DNA of 64,000 bases from Acuticoccus sp051016205 (GTDB lineage Bacteria > Pseudomonadota > Alphaproteobacteria > Rhizobiales > Amorphaceae). Location of the stretch: positions 744,001-808,000 of the forward strand of contig CP136534.1 of the NCBI GenBank assembly GCA_051016205.1, given 5' to 3'. The position numbers were made by a program, and so were the translations under genes. Numbering within the stretch: position 1 is the stretch's first letter; each line of letters begins with the position of its first letter. Under the pieces are notes generated by a model. It had not been told where the DNA came from. It made no database searches and saw only the letters and a program-made list of their open reading frames with translations. This document shows positions 8,554 through 16,687 of the stretch, one piece after another.

Positions 8554-9783
8554 TTAAGCGTTCGTCCGCAGCTTCAACTCGCGCCTTGCAATCTGGCGGC
8601 GGTGGACGGCGTCAGGCCCGTCCACCATGCGCATGGTGCGAAGGTGGGTCCACATGGCCGCAAGGGGCGTGTCCTGGCTGATGCCTGCGCCGCCGTGGAG
8701 CTGGATCGCTTCGTCGCAGATGGCAAGGGCCACCTCAGGCGCGGACACTTTGATCATGCTGATCCAAGGCTGGGCGGCACGCACCCCTTCAGTATCCATC
8801 ATGTAAGCGGCCTTAAGGCACAAAAGGCGCGCCTGTTCGATGGCGATGCGCGCATCGGCGATCCTGTCCATGTTGCCGCCAAGTTCGCTGAGCGGCCGCC
8901 CGAAGGCTTCGCGGGAGGTGGATCGGTCGCAAAACAGCGCCAGTGCCTTCTCCGCAAGGCCGATGGAGCGCATGCAGTGGTGGATGCGCCCTGGGCCAAG
9001 GCGCGCCTGTGCCACCTCAAAGCCGCGCCCTTCGCCGAGCACGAGGTCCTCGGCAGGCACGCGCACGTCGGTGAGGCGGATGTGCATGTGGCCGTGCGGC
9101 GCATCGTCATGGCCGAACACCATCATCGGCCGCAACACCTCCACGCCAGGCGTTGCCGCATCCACAATGAACATGGAGTGGCGGGTGTGCTTGTGGGCCG
9201 ACGGATCGGTGGCGGCGAGCACGATATAGACCGCGCAGCGCGGGTCCCCTGCGCCGGAGGCCCACCACTTTTCCCCGTTCAAGACGTAGTGATTACCGTC
9301 CTTCCTGGCGTCCAGCGCGATATTGACCGCGTCAGAGGAGGCCACCTGCGGCTCCGTCATCAGGTAGGCGGAGCGCATGTCGCCGGTGAGGAGCCGCGCC
9401 AACCAGCGGGACTTGTGGGCCTCGGTGCCCATCTTGTCGAAGACTTCCATGTTGCCGGTGTCGGGCGCGGAGCAGTTGAACACCTCCGCGGCGATCCGCA
9501 CCTTGCCCATCTCTTCGGCCAGATACGCATAGTCCACGTTGGAAAGGCCAGGCCCCTCGGGCATGTTGGTGCGCCAGAAGTTCCAAAGGCCGCGCGCCTT
9601 CGCCTTGGCCTTCAGCCCATCGAGGATTTCGCGCTGGCGGGGGGTGTGGTGGAAGCGGTTGCCGCCGGGGGCACGGCCCACCTCGTCATGAAACTCGGTG
9701 TCGAGGGGGGCGATCTCGTCCTCCACCATCGCCCTGACCGCCTCAAGGTGGGGACGCGCCTTTTCACTCAAACCCAGATCCAT
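8554..9783 (-). CDS. acyl-CoA dehydrogenase family protein
   Basis: A FAD-dependent acyl-CoA dehydrogenase of about 409 residues (start ATG 9783; in-frame codons before it look non-conserved). The N-terminal helical domain includes GLWNFWRTNMPEGPGLSNVDYAYLAE. The middle beta domain has LMTEPQVASSDA and NGEKWWASGAGDPRC. The C-terminal domain has CMRSIGLAEKALALFCDR, FGRPLSELGG, IQLHGGAGISQDTPLA and RMVDGPDAVHRRQIAR. The sequence is of the FadE11/ACAD10-like type, often acting on medium or long acyl chains, but the substrate cannot be told from sequence. No other beta-oxidation gene is adjacent. Confidence 0.92.
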   Translation of the reverse strand: MDLGLSEKARPHLEAVRAMVEDEIAPLDTEFHDEVGRAPGGNRFHHTPRQREILDGLKAKAKARGLWNFWRTNMPEGPGLSNVDYAYLAEEMGKVRIAAEVFNCSAPDTGNMEVFDKMGTEAHKSRWLARLLTGDMRSAYLMTEPQVASSDAVNIALDARKDGNHYVLNGEKWWASGAGDPRCAVYIVLAATDPSAHKHTRHSMFIVDAATPGVEVLRPMMVFGHDDAPHGHMHIRLTDVRVPAEDLVLGEGRGFEVAQARLGPGRIHHCMRSIGLAEKALALFCDRSTSREAFGRPLSELGGNMDRIADARIAIEQARLLCLKAAYMMDTEGVRAAQPWISMIKVSAPEVALAICDEAIQLHGGAGISQDTPLAAMWTHLRTMRMVDGPDAVHRRQIARRELKLRTNA

Positions 9784-9877
9784 GGCGTCTCTCCCGATGG
9801 TGGTGGTGGGTGCAGGCCCTCGTCGGCCCATGCGTCATTGTTTCGCGGCGGGAGGCGGACCTCAACCTTTGCAGGGG

Positions 9878-10945
9878 TTAGCGGCGCGGCTGGTCCAACA
9901 TCTCCTCGTCACACAACACGTCGACGATTTTTTCCATCGCCGCCTTGTGCTCGCTGGCCGATTTGCGCGCCGTGGCGGCAACGCGAGTGGCGACGTGCCT
10001 GTCCCCATAGTGCTTCAGAAACAGCGCCATTACGTGGCTGACGCCCTCCTCCGTCACCGCGCGAGCGTCGGGGCCGAAATAGCGGCCGCGCGTGTGCGGC
10101 GCCGTCACAATCTCGTAGGACGGGAAGTAGTCCACCATCGGCGACGTGTCGGCCAGCGTCTGTGCTGCCACCCGCAACACGGCCTTGGAATGGGTGGTGG
10201 AGACCAGGACATGCCTGTCGAGGGCCGTTGCCATCAATGGCACCGGCGAAACGGTGAGGACCACCTTCACCTCGGGGTTCTTCTCGCGGATGAGGGCAAT
10301 GGCCGCGCGCATGTCGCTCACCACATCATCGACGCTGAAATGGTGGAACCGGTGGCGCGATGGGTCGTAGGTGCCGCCAGCAACCCCTGGTGCCAACGGA
10401 TAGACGGCACCATCCCGATCGCCCCACGCCTCCGTCAGGCCGAGGGTGAAGACGAAGACCGACATCGTCTCCACCATGGTGCGCACGGCCTTTAAATGCT
10501 GCGCACGGTCGGCAGCAAGCTCCTCAGGCGTCTCGAATCGCGCCACCTGTGGGCGGAACGGGTCGACAAGAGCGCCCTCATGCTCCCACATCTCCACTTC
10601 CGGCAGGAAGGTGCCATAGGCCCTTTGCAGGAGCTGGCGAAGCTGGCGCGCTGTGTAGATGTTGCCTGAACGCGTCGTATAGACGCCGTACTGGAAGATG
10701 CTCTGAAGCCCCTCGGGGAGCACCTGTGGTGCAGGCTCGGTCACGAAGGTGTCGAACCCTGCCTCTTCCAGATGGCGCTTCACATGTTGGGCGAAGCAGC
10801 TTCCCGCCGTGGCCACCTTGTCGGTGGGGGCAATGGCAAAGCCTGCGCGCACCACGGGATCCAGCTCGATCAGCGCGTCCACACCGCGGGCACGGCGCCA
10901 GTGGCGATAGTCGGGCATATCCTCGTAAGGGTGGCGGGGGGTCAT
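9878..10945 (-). CDS. GSCFA-domain protein
   Basis: This protein of 355 residues belongs to the GSCFA family, named for a motif that is intact here as AGSCFAQH near residues 47-54. The family is distantly related to SGNH/GDSL esterases and is usually found beside surface-polysaccharide genes; its biochemical role is poorly established. Other conserved blocks are FTLGLTEAW (about residue 171) and VVLTVSPVPLMAT. The ATG overlaps the stop of the upstream SGNH-like gene by four bases (ATGA), so the two are translationally coupled and probably act together. No signal peptide is visible, which suggests a cytoplasmic enzyme. Confidence 0.85.
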   Translation of the reverse strand: MTPRHPYEDMPDYRHWRRARGVDALIELDPVVRAGFAIAPTDKVATAGSCFAQHVKRHLEEAGFDTFVTEPAPQVLPEGLQSIFQYGVYTTRSGNIYTARQLRQLLQRAYGTFLPEVEMWEHEGALVDPFRPQVARFETPEELAADRAQHLKAVRTMVETMSVFVFTLGLTEAWGDRDGAVYPLAPGVAGGTYDPSRHRFHHFSVDDVVSDMRAAIALIREKNPEVKVVLTVSPVPLMATALDRHVLVSTTHSKAVLRVAAQTLADTSPMVDYFPSYEIVTAPHTRGRYFGPDARAVTEEGVSHVMALFLKHYGDRHVATRVAATARKSASEHKAAMEKIVDVLCDEEMLDQPRR

Positions 10946-11943
10946 GGCGAGCCTGCAATACCGTTGGTGCCTAGCGGGCGATCCTCGTCTTCGTTGTTTT
11001 GCTCGTGGTCTTTGCTGCTGCGGGCAAATTCGGGAACGCCGGCGTCTGCAGCGAACCCACGCACATCCCGCAGCACCTGCTTGCCGTAGCGGGAGTTGCC
11101 GTGGGTCGGGTCGTTCTGGCGGTAGTGGGCCGACAGAAAGCCTTCCTCGTCAATGGTCTTTGCCGGCGGGCCGATGAAGGTCACCCCCAGGGCCTTGCAG
11201 CCCTCCTCCAGCACCTCGTTCTGCAGCCTGTAAAGCTTCAGCCGGATCATCTTTGGTGTGAACTGTGGGTCAAGCCCTGCCTTTTGCGCCAAACCACCCA
11301 GGTGATTGCGCAAATGGTCCTCATCGCTGTTGGGCGGCGGGGAGGAAATGTGCGCCATCGGCACGCCGTAGTACTGCCTCAGGGCGGCAATCCGGTTGAG
11401 GTGATCCTCAAGCTGAAGCTTGAAGAGGGCGCGCATCTCAGACCGAGGGACGATCCTGCGCGATGTGTCGAGCTCGGGCAGTGTCGGATCGGCAAAGTCG
11501 AACGGCTCAGGATGCTCCAGCAGGCCGAAAAGGTTGTGAAAATTGCCGCCGATCATGGAGATGACGGCTTTCGGGCGGTAGCGGGCGAACAGGGGCGGGG
11601 CAAGGCCTGCGGTGCGCGTTCCCTTGCGGCGCTGCTTGATGAAGACCAGCGCGAGCCTGTCCTCCTTGGCATCAATGCACGCCATGGCGAGCGCTTTGAT
11701 GTGGCTCATCCCGAACACCACCAAAGGCGCGCGACTTGGCGGGGCAAGGCCGCGCAGCATGGGCGCCGGCAGGCCCTGCAGAGGTCGCGGCCAGGGGATC
11801 GACCGGTCCGACCTTAGGACCGTCGCGAGGTTGCGACGCAGACGGCGATTTGCTTCCTGGTCCGCGAGCGTGGCATCAGAGGCCGTTGGCGCTTCCGCCC
11901 CGTCCTCCTTCCCCTGGTCTGAGATGGAACTTTCGACCGCCAC
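10942..11943 (-). CDS. SGNH-hydrolase-like hypothetical protein coupled to GSCFA gene
   Basis: I do not recognise a named family. The protein of 333 residues has a disordered N-terminus (1-70). SGNH-like blocks follow: FGMSHIKAL (candidate nucleophile Ser80), SMIGGNFHNLFGLL (Gly/Asn block) and NDPTHGNSRYG near the C-terminus (Asp-x-x-His type). These suggest an esterase or acyltransferase of the same broad fold as its partner. The GTG start at 11943 lies inside the divergent exporter gene (20-base overlap); the true start may be further in. Its stop overlaps the GSCFA start by four bases. Function is inferred only. Confidence 0.7.
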   Translation of the reverse strand: MAVESSISDQGKEDGAEAPTASDATLADQEANRRLRRNLATVLRSDRSIPWPRPLQGLPAPMLRGLAPPSRAPLVVFGMSHIKALAMACIDAKEDRLALVFIKQRRKGTRTAGLAPPLFARYRPKAVISMIGGNFHNLFGLLEHPEPFDFADPTLPELDTSRRIVPRSEMRALFKLQLEDHLNRIAALRQYYGVPMAHISSPPPNSDEDHLRNHLGGLAQKAGLDPQFTPKMIRLKLYRLQNEVLEEGCKALGVTFIGPPAKTIDEEGFLSAHYRQNDPTHGNSRYGKQVLRDVRGFAADAGVPEFARSSKDHEQNNEDEDRPLGTNGIAGSP

Positions 11944-12661
11944 TGTGGCCGTCTTCCTTTTTGTCGTTGCGCTTCAGGGTTTGTCGAAGGGAGGATTGTC
12001 AGGCATCGGGATGATGTCGATGCCAATCCTCATACTGGTGATGCCGCCGGCCGCTGCCGCAGGGCTGATGCTGCCGATTCTCATGATTCAGGACGCCTTT
12101 AGTGTCTGGCTTTACCGTGGGCACTGGTCGTGGAGCAATCTCAAGGTACTGCTTCCGGGGGCGCTGATGGGCATTGCCATCGGCTTCGTGCTTTTCGCCA
12201 CACTGCCCCACAAGCCGCTTCTGGGCATCCTCGGTGTCATAACGCTCAGCTTCGCCGTCCATGGTCTCATCCGCCGTAGGGCCCCCGCCAAAACGCCGCG
12301 CACGTGGGTGGGCGTATTTCTTGGCGCCGTCTCAGGCTTCACCTCCACCATTCTTCACCAAGGTGGCCCGCCGTTTCAAATCTACCTGTTGCCGCAGAAG
12401 CTGGCCCGGGACACCTTCGTGGGGACGAGTGTCCTTTTTTTCGCCATCGTCAACGCCATCAAACTGCCAGGCTTCATCTGGCTGGGGCAATTGACGCGCG
12501 AGGGGGTGATTGTCGCCGCGGTCAGCGCCCCGTTCGCCCTGGGGATGACGTTTCTAGGCCGCGCCCTCGTCAGCCGCATCGCGCCTGAGCGGTTTTACAT
12601 CATCATCTACATCCTTCTGGCAGCGGTCGGCGTGAAGCTTCTGGTGGACGCCTTTATCTGA
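11924..12661 (+). CDS. TauE/SafE family membrane transporter
   Basis: An integral membrane protein of 245 residues with about eight hydrophobic segments, belonging to the TauE/SafE sulfite/anion exporter family. Two similar halves start with GLSKGGLSGIGMMSMPIL and GAVSGFTSTILHQGGPPFQIYLLP, the family's repeated signature. I start at ATG 11924; a longer in-frame extension upstream runs antisense to the SGNH-like gene and is rejected. The substrate could be a sulfur compound or organic anion; no sulfur-metabolism genes are adjacent. Confidence 0.88.
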   Translation: MELSTATVAVFLFVVALQGLSKGGLSGIGMMSMPILILVMPPAAAAGLMLPILMIQDAFSVWLYRGHWSWSNLKVLLPGALMGIAIGFVLFATLPHKPLLGILGVITLSFAVHGLIRRRAPAKTPRTWVGVFLGAVSGFTSTILHQGGPPFQIYLLPQKLARDTFVGTSVLFFAIVNAIKLPGFIWLGQLTREGVIVAAVSAPFALGMTFLGRALVSRIAPERFYIIIYILLAAVGVKLLVDAFI

Positions 12662-12689
12662 CCGCCTGGCGCTGTTGCACACCGCTCTG

Positions 12690-12709
12690 GCGCCGGACGC
12701 GGCCGGCGC
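12690..12709 (+). terminator. GC-rich hairpin after the TauE-family gene
   Basis: A perfect 7-base stem (GCGCCGG/CCGGCGC) with a six-base loop begins 29 bases after the exporter stop. No T-run follows, so terminator function is uncertain. Confidence 0.3.
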
Positions 12710-12797
12710 GCTAAACACCGAGCAAAGCGCCAGACACGATGAAGGCGCCGGGCACACGAACGGTGCCGGGCGATGGCGCGCTCAAAGGAGGACGGCA

Positions 12798-13760
12798 ATG
12801 CGCGTTTTGATACTCGGCGGCGGTGGGTTTTTGGGCCAGAAGATCGCCCGGTCCCTTGTCGCGGCCGGAACGCTTAAAGGGCAACCCATCACCCATCTCG
12901 CCCTTGCCGACCTTGCCGAGCCTGCGACGATGGATGCGCCGTTCAAGCTGACCACAACGGCCGCCAACATCACCAGCCGTGACGATCTTGCCCGCGTCTT
13001 CGCGATGAAGCCCGACGTGATCTTCCACCTTGCCGCCATCGTGTCCGGTCAGGCCGAGGCCGAGTTCGACCTTGGGATGGAGGTGAACCTGATGGGCTCC
13101 ATCAATGTGTTCGAGGCCGCACGGGCGCTCGGCACCACGCCCATCGTGGTCTTCACCTCCTCCTGCGCGGTCTATGGCGGCGAGATCCCCAATGAGATCA
13201 AGGATTGGACCCAGACCAACCCGCAGACCTCCTATGGCGCCCAAAAAGCTGCCGCCGAACTGTTGCTGACAGACTATTCGCGCAAAGGGTTCGTGGATGG
13301 GCGTTCGCCGCGCCTTCCCACCGTCACCATTCGTCCCGGCAAGCCCAACGCCGCGGCGTCGTCCTTCATGTCGTCCATCTTCCGCGAGCCTTTGCAGGGG
13401 GAGGAGGCCGTTTGCCCCGTGGAGCCTAACTATTCCCTCTGGTACGCCTCGCCGCGGGTGACGGTCGCCAACCTCATCAAATGCGCTGAGATCGACGGGG
13501 AGGCGTTCGGCGAAAACCGGGCGTTCGCGCTGCCCGGCCGCACCACCACCGTGGGCGAAATGATTGAGGCGATGCGAAAGGTGGCGGGGGAAGAGCCGGT
13601 CTCGCGAATCAAGTTCGAGAAGGACCAGCGCATTCTCGACATTGTGATGGGGTGGCGGGCCAACGTTTACCCCGACAAAGCCTTCGCCCTCGGTCTTGAG
13701 GCCGACAACGGCTTTGAGGACAATGTGCGCTACTTCCTGGAAGACGACATCCGCCGCTAA
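12798..13760 (+). CDS. denD: NAD-dependent epimerase/dehydrogenase, D-erythronate dehydrogenase (DenD)-like
   Basis: An extended short-chain dehydrogenase of 320 residues. The NAD-binding glycine motif is LGGGGFLGQKIA (about 5-16), the Ser region is FTSSCAVYGGEIP, and the catalytic Tyr-x-x-x-Lys is in TSYGAQKAAAE. The overall pattern, including VTIRPGKPNAAASSFMSSI, resembles DenD, which oxidises D-erythronate to 2-oxo-tetronate in four-carbon sugar-acid catabolism. The start at 12798 has AAAGGAGG about seven bases upstream. The usual partners (OtnK kinase, OtnC/OtnI) are not in the window, so the substrate remains an inference. Confidence 0.82.
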   Translation: MRVLILGGGGFLGQKIARSLVAAGTLKGQPITHLALADLAEPATMDAPFKLTTTAANITSRDDLARVFAMKPDVIFHLAAIVSGQAEAEFDLGMEVNLMGSINVFEAARALGTTPIVVFTSSCAVYGGEIPNEIKDWTQTNPQTSYGAQKAAAELLLTDYSRKGFVDGRSPRLPTVTIRPGKPNAAASSFMSSIFREPLQGEEAVCPVEPNYSLWYASPRVTVANLIKCAEIDGEAFGENRAFALPGRTTTVGEMIEAMRKVAGEEPVSRIKFEKDQRILDIVMGWRANVYPDKAFALGLEADNGFEDNVRYFLEDDIRR

Positions 13761-14092
13761 CCTCGTGTTTTTGCGGTTCGGGTCGCTTAAGCCCCGTGTT
13801 TGAGTGACCTTACGACAATTTAATGTCGCCAAAAGGTCCTGTGCAGGCGCGCAGGCGGGGCTTGCCACAGGGCTGCCATGCCGCTGAGTCAGCCTGCATT
13901 CAGGGCAAAAACGGTTATAGTGGACCTCGCACTGGTCGCGCGGGGCCTGTGCACACGTTGTACGGTTATACGCTTTGGTCTGTCGCAGGCTTGTGAGCGC
14001 GGGTGGAAGAGCCCATCTTCACGAATCCCGCGGTGCTTCGGACCGCGTCAGCGCTTGGCCTCACGCGGCAAGCGCGAGGAAGGGAGTATATT
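13761..14092 (+). other. 332-base gap before rpoH
   Basis: No convincing gene or RNA is seen. An inverted repeat CGACA/TGTCG around an AT-rich centre lies near 13812-13827. A sigma-32-like promoter (13990-14018) is annotated separately. The length suggests several rpoH promoters, as in other alphaproteobacteria. Confidence 0.5.
13990..14018 (+). promoter_or_regulatory. candidate heat-shock (sigma-32 type) promoter of rpoH
   Basis: CTTGTGA and GCCCATCT are separated by 14 bases, close to the sigma-32 consensus CTTGAAA-N14-CCCCATNT. It ends about 75 bases before the rpoH start. Autoregulated sigma-32 promoters in front of rpoH are known in Caulobacter; here it rests on motif alone. Confidence 0.45.
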
Positions 14093-14995
14093 ATGGCCAA
14101 ATCTATGCCGGCAATCGCTTCGGGTGAAGCGGGCCTGTCCCGTTATTTGGAAGAGATTCGCAAATTTCCAATGCTGCAGCCGCAGGAAGAGTACATGCTC
14201 GCGAAAGCGTATCTTGAGCATGACGATCCTGACTCGGCCCATAAACTCGTCACCAGCCACCTGCGTCTGGTGGCCAAAATCGCCATGGGTTATCGCGGCT
14301 ACGGCCTTCCCATCTCCGAGGTGATCTCGGAGGGGAATGTGGGGCTGATGCAGGCGGTCAAACGCTTCGACCCCGAGAAAGGCTTCCGCCTTGCCACCTA
14401 TGCCATGTGGTGGATCAAGGCTGCGATCCAGGAGTACATCCTGCGGTCCTGGAGCCTTGTGAAGCTTGGCACCACCGCAAACCAGAAGCGCCTGTTCTTC
14501 AACCTGCGTAAGGTGAAAAGCTCCATCCAGGCCCTCGACGATGGGGATCTGCGTCCCGATCAGGTGCAGACCATTGCCGAAAAGCTGAACGTTCCTGAGT
14601 CCGACGTGGTCTCCATGAACCGCAGGCTGTCCGGCGATTCCTCCCTCAACTCGCCCATCCGCCAAGAGGCCGATTCGGGTGAGTGGCAGGACTGGCTGGT
14701 GGATGAGAGCAACAGCCAGGAAGAGGTGCTTGCCGAGACCGAGGAGTTCGACAATCGCCGTCAGCTCCTCAAGGACGCCATGGGTGTCTTGAACGACCGC
14801 GAGCGGCGGATCTTCGAGCAGCGTCGTCTGGCCGAAGACCCGATGACCTTGGAAGCGCTCTCCACCGAGTTCGGCGTCTCGCGCGAGCGTGTGCGTCAGA
14901 TCGAGGTGCGTGCGTTTGAAAAGGTGCAAAAGGCGGTGGTGAAGGCGGCGCGCGAGGCTGAAAAGCCGACCATGGAGCTTTCCCAAGCCACCTGA
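14093..14995 (+). CDS. rpoH: RNA polymerase sigma-32 factor RpoH
   Basis: This is the heat-shock sigma factor directing transcription of chaperone and protease genes. The start at ATG 14093 has GAGGAAGGGAG six to sixteen bases upstream and gives 300 residues. Region 2 contains SEGNVGLMQAVKRFDPEKGFRLATYAMWWIKA. The diagnostic RpoH box QKRLFFNLR is at 131-139. Region 4 has LSTEFGVSRERVRQIEVRAFEKVQ. Targets likely include grpE, hslO and ftsH elsewhere in the window. Confidence 0.97.
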   Translation: MAKSMPAIASGEAGLSRYLEEIRKFPMLQPQEEYMLAKAYLEHDDPDSAHKLVTSHLRLVAKIAMGYRGYGLPISEVISEGNVGLMQAVKRFDPEKGFRLATYAMWWIKAAIQEYILRSWSLVKLGTTANQKRLFFNLRKVKSSIQALDDGDLRPDQVQTIAEKLNVPESDVVSMNRRLSGDSSLNSPIRQEADSGEWQDWLVDESNSQEEVLAETEEFDNRRQLLKDAMGVLNDRERRIFEQRRLAEDPMTLEALSTEFGVSRERVRQIEVRAFEKVQKAVVKAAREAEKPTMELSQAT

Positions 14996-15005
14996 TTGCC
15001 AGCGC

Positions 15006-15032
15006 GGTCGAAATCGGGCTCGATCGTCCGTC
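15006..15032 (+). promoter_or_regulatory. possible ECF42-type promoter before the DGPF gene
   Basis: GGTCGA is followed after 17 bases by CGTC, 50 bases before the DGPF-protein start. ECF42 targets in Streptomyces carry TGTCGA at -35 and CGA/TC at -10, so the match is one base off at -35. Autoregulation of the pair would explain it. Confidence 0.35.
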
Positions 15033-15081
15033 AACAGATCGGCGGTGCATGGTGCATCGCCGGTCAATGGGACGACAGCCG

Positions 15082-15438
15082 ATGGAATATGCACTCCTGT
15101 TTTATGAAGCGCCCGAGGAATGGGCCAAGCGCACCGATGCCAAGCATGCCGAGGGCTACTGGGCGAGCTGGACGCGGTACATGCAGCTCCTTGGGGACTC
15201 CGGCGCCATGCGCGGCGGCAAGGCCCTTCAGACGGGCGACACCAAGACCATCGTCAAATCAAATGGCAGCGCCCGCGTTGTGGAGGACGGCCCCTTTGCC
15301 GAGCCCCACGAGGAGCTGGGCGGTTTCGTGGTCGTTGAGGCCGAGCACATCGACGAGGCGCTGCGCCTTGCCGAGATGGCCCCTTGTGCGCAAAACGGCC
15401 ACGTGGAGGTCCGTCCTTTGATGATCAAGGACATGTAG
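15082..15438 (+). CDS. YCII-related (DGPF) domain protein
   Basis: A small protein of 118 residues with the YCII/DGPF fold. The eponymous motif is intact at residues 69-72 within EDGPFAEPHEELGGF. The N-terminus MEYALLFYEAPEEW is typical of the group. DGPF proteins are dimeric ferredoxin-like folds of unknown biochemical role that are commonly encoded beside ECF42 sigma factors, and the next gene is one. The start at 15082 matches family N-termini; an ATG 33 bases upstream gives an unlikely extension. It sits 25 bases before the sigma gene, same strand. Confidence 0.88.
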   Translation: MEYALLFYEAPEEWAKRTDAKHAEGYWASWTRYMQLLGDSGAMRGGKALQTGDTKTIVKSNGSARVVEDGPFAEPHEELGGFVVVEAEHIDEALRLAEMAPCAQNGHVEVRPLMIKDM

Positions 15439-15463
15439 CCAAGCGCCTTTATCGGGGGTGGCG

Positions 15464-16678
15464 ATGGGCAAGGCTGCGCCGCTAAGCGCGGTGGAACGGG
15501 CGGCGGACGAGGCGGCCAGGGCAGCCTACGGAAAGCTCCTTGCCCGCATCGCAAGGCGCACTGGCGACATTGCCGCCGCCGAAGATGCCCTCGGCGAAGC
15601 CTTCGCCAAAGCGCTCGCCACGTGGCCGCGCACCGGCGTACCATCCTCGCCTGAGGCCTGGCTCACCACCGTTGCGCGCAATGCGCTGTCGGACGAGCGG
15701 CGCAAGGCGGTCACCCGTCAGGCTGCTGTCCCCACCCTCACCGTGTTGGCCGAGGAGATCGGCGAGAGCGTTGCGGACGAACGGCTCGGCCTCATCCTTG
15801 CCGCCTCCCACCCTGCCATCGCGCCCGCCGTCCACGCGCCTTTGATTCTTCAGACGGTGTTTGGCGTCACAGCGCAGGAGATGGCGCCGTCCTTCCTTGT
15901 CCCCGCCGCCACCATGAGCCAGCGACTGGTGCGGGCAAAAACCAAGATCAAGGCGGCAGGCATCCCCTTCGAGGTGGACCCTATCGACCGCGCCGCGCGG
16001 ATCGAGCGGGCGCTTGACGCCATCTACGCCCTTTACACAGTCGCCCGCGCAAAACCCCATGAGGATGCCGCGCCAAGGGTGGGGGACGCGGTCTTCCTGG
16101 CGCGGCTCATCGCCTCTCTTGCAGCCGACAACCCTGAAGCCTCCGGCCTTGCCGCGCTCATCGTCTTCAGCGAAGCGCGGCGGGGTGCCCAGCGCGATGC
16201 CGTCGGCGCCTTCATCCCCCTGTCCCAACAGGACACAGGGCTCTGGGATACCGCGATGATCGAAGAGGCCGAGCAGCATCTGGCCCGTGCGGCAGCCTGC
16301 GGCCGGCCGGGTCCCTACCAGATCGAGGCGGCCATCCAGTCCGTCCACTGCGACCGGGCCAAGACGGGCCGCACCAACTGGACCGCCATCGCGGTCTTCT
16401 ACGACGCGCTGGTGGCCATGGCCCCGTCCGTCGGCGCCAAGGTCGCCAAAGCCGCCGCACGGGCTGAGGTGGACGGTCCCGCCGCCGGGCTCGCCCTGCT
16501 GGAGGCGATCCCCCAGGAGGTCGCTGATGCCTACCAGCCCTATTGGGCCGTACGGGCCCACCTTGAGCGCCGCATGGGACAGACCGCTGAAGGCGCATTT
16601 GCAAAGGCCATCGACCTTGCGGTGGACGCCTCCATCAAAAGATACCTGGCCACCCAGCGCGATTGCGACGAGGCCTGA
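15464..16678 (+). CDS. ECF42-type RNA polymerase sigma factor with C-terminal TPR-like extension
   Basis: An extracytoplasmic-function sigma factor of 404 residues, about twice the normal length. Region 2 contains IAAAEDALGEAFAKAL and PEAWLTTVARNALSDERRK. Region 4 contains LILQTVFGVTAQEMA and ATMSQRLVRAKTKIKAAGIPF. The C-terminal half matches the DUF6596/TPR-like extension of ECF42 (ALDAIYALYT, LARLIASL, IEAAIQSVHCDR, NWTAIAVFYDAL). ECF42 factors lack a cognate anti-sigma; the extension is reported to be needed for activity. I prefer ATG 15464 (GGGGG five bases upstream) over the GTG at 15458. It converges on gshA with nine bases between stops. Confidence 0.9.
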   Translation: MGKAAPLSAVERAADEAARAAYGKLLARIARRTGDIAAAEDALGEAFAKALATWPRTGVPSSPEAWLTTVARNALSDERRKAVTRQAAVPTLTVLAEEIGESVADERLGLILAASHPAIAPAVHAPLILQTVFGVTAQEMAPSFLVPAATMSQRLVRAKTKIKAAGIPFEVDPIDRAARIERALDAIYALYTVARAKPHEDAAPRVGDAVFLARLIASLAADNPEASGLAALIVFSEARRGAQRDAVGAFIPLSQQDTGLWDTAMIEEAEQHLARAAACGRPGPYQIEAAIQSVHCDRAKTGRTNWTAIAVFYDALVAMAPSVGAKVAKAAARAEVDGPAAGLALLEAIPQEVADAYQPYWAVRAHLERRMGQTAEGAFAKAIDLAVDASIKRYLATQRDCDEA

Positions 16679-16687
16679 ACGGCCGGC

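Noticed and set aside
8602..10041. 479-codon plus-strand frame across the acyl-CoA dehydrogenase and GSCFA genes
   Set aside because: His/Arg/Gly-rich low-complexity translation antisense to two well-supported genes.
11612..11923. In-frame N-terminal extension of the TauE-family gene
   Set aside because: It is antisense to the SGNH-like gene, is not hydrophobic, and the membrane protein begins naturally at ATG 11924.
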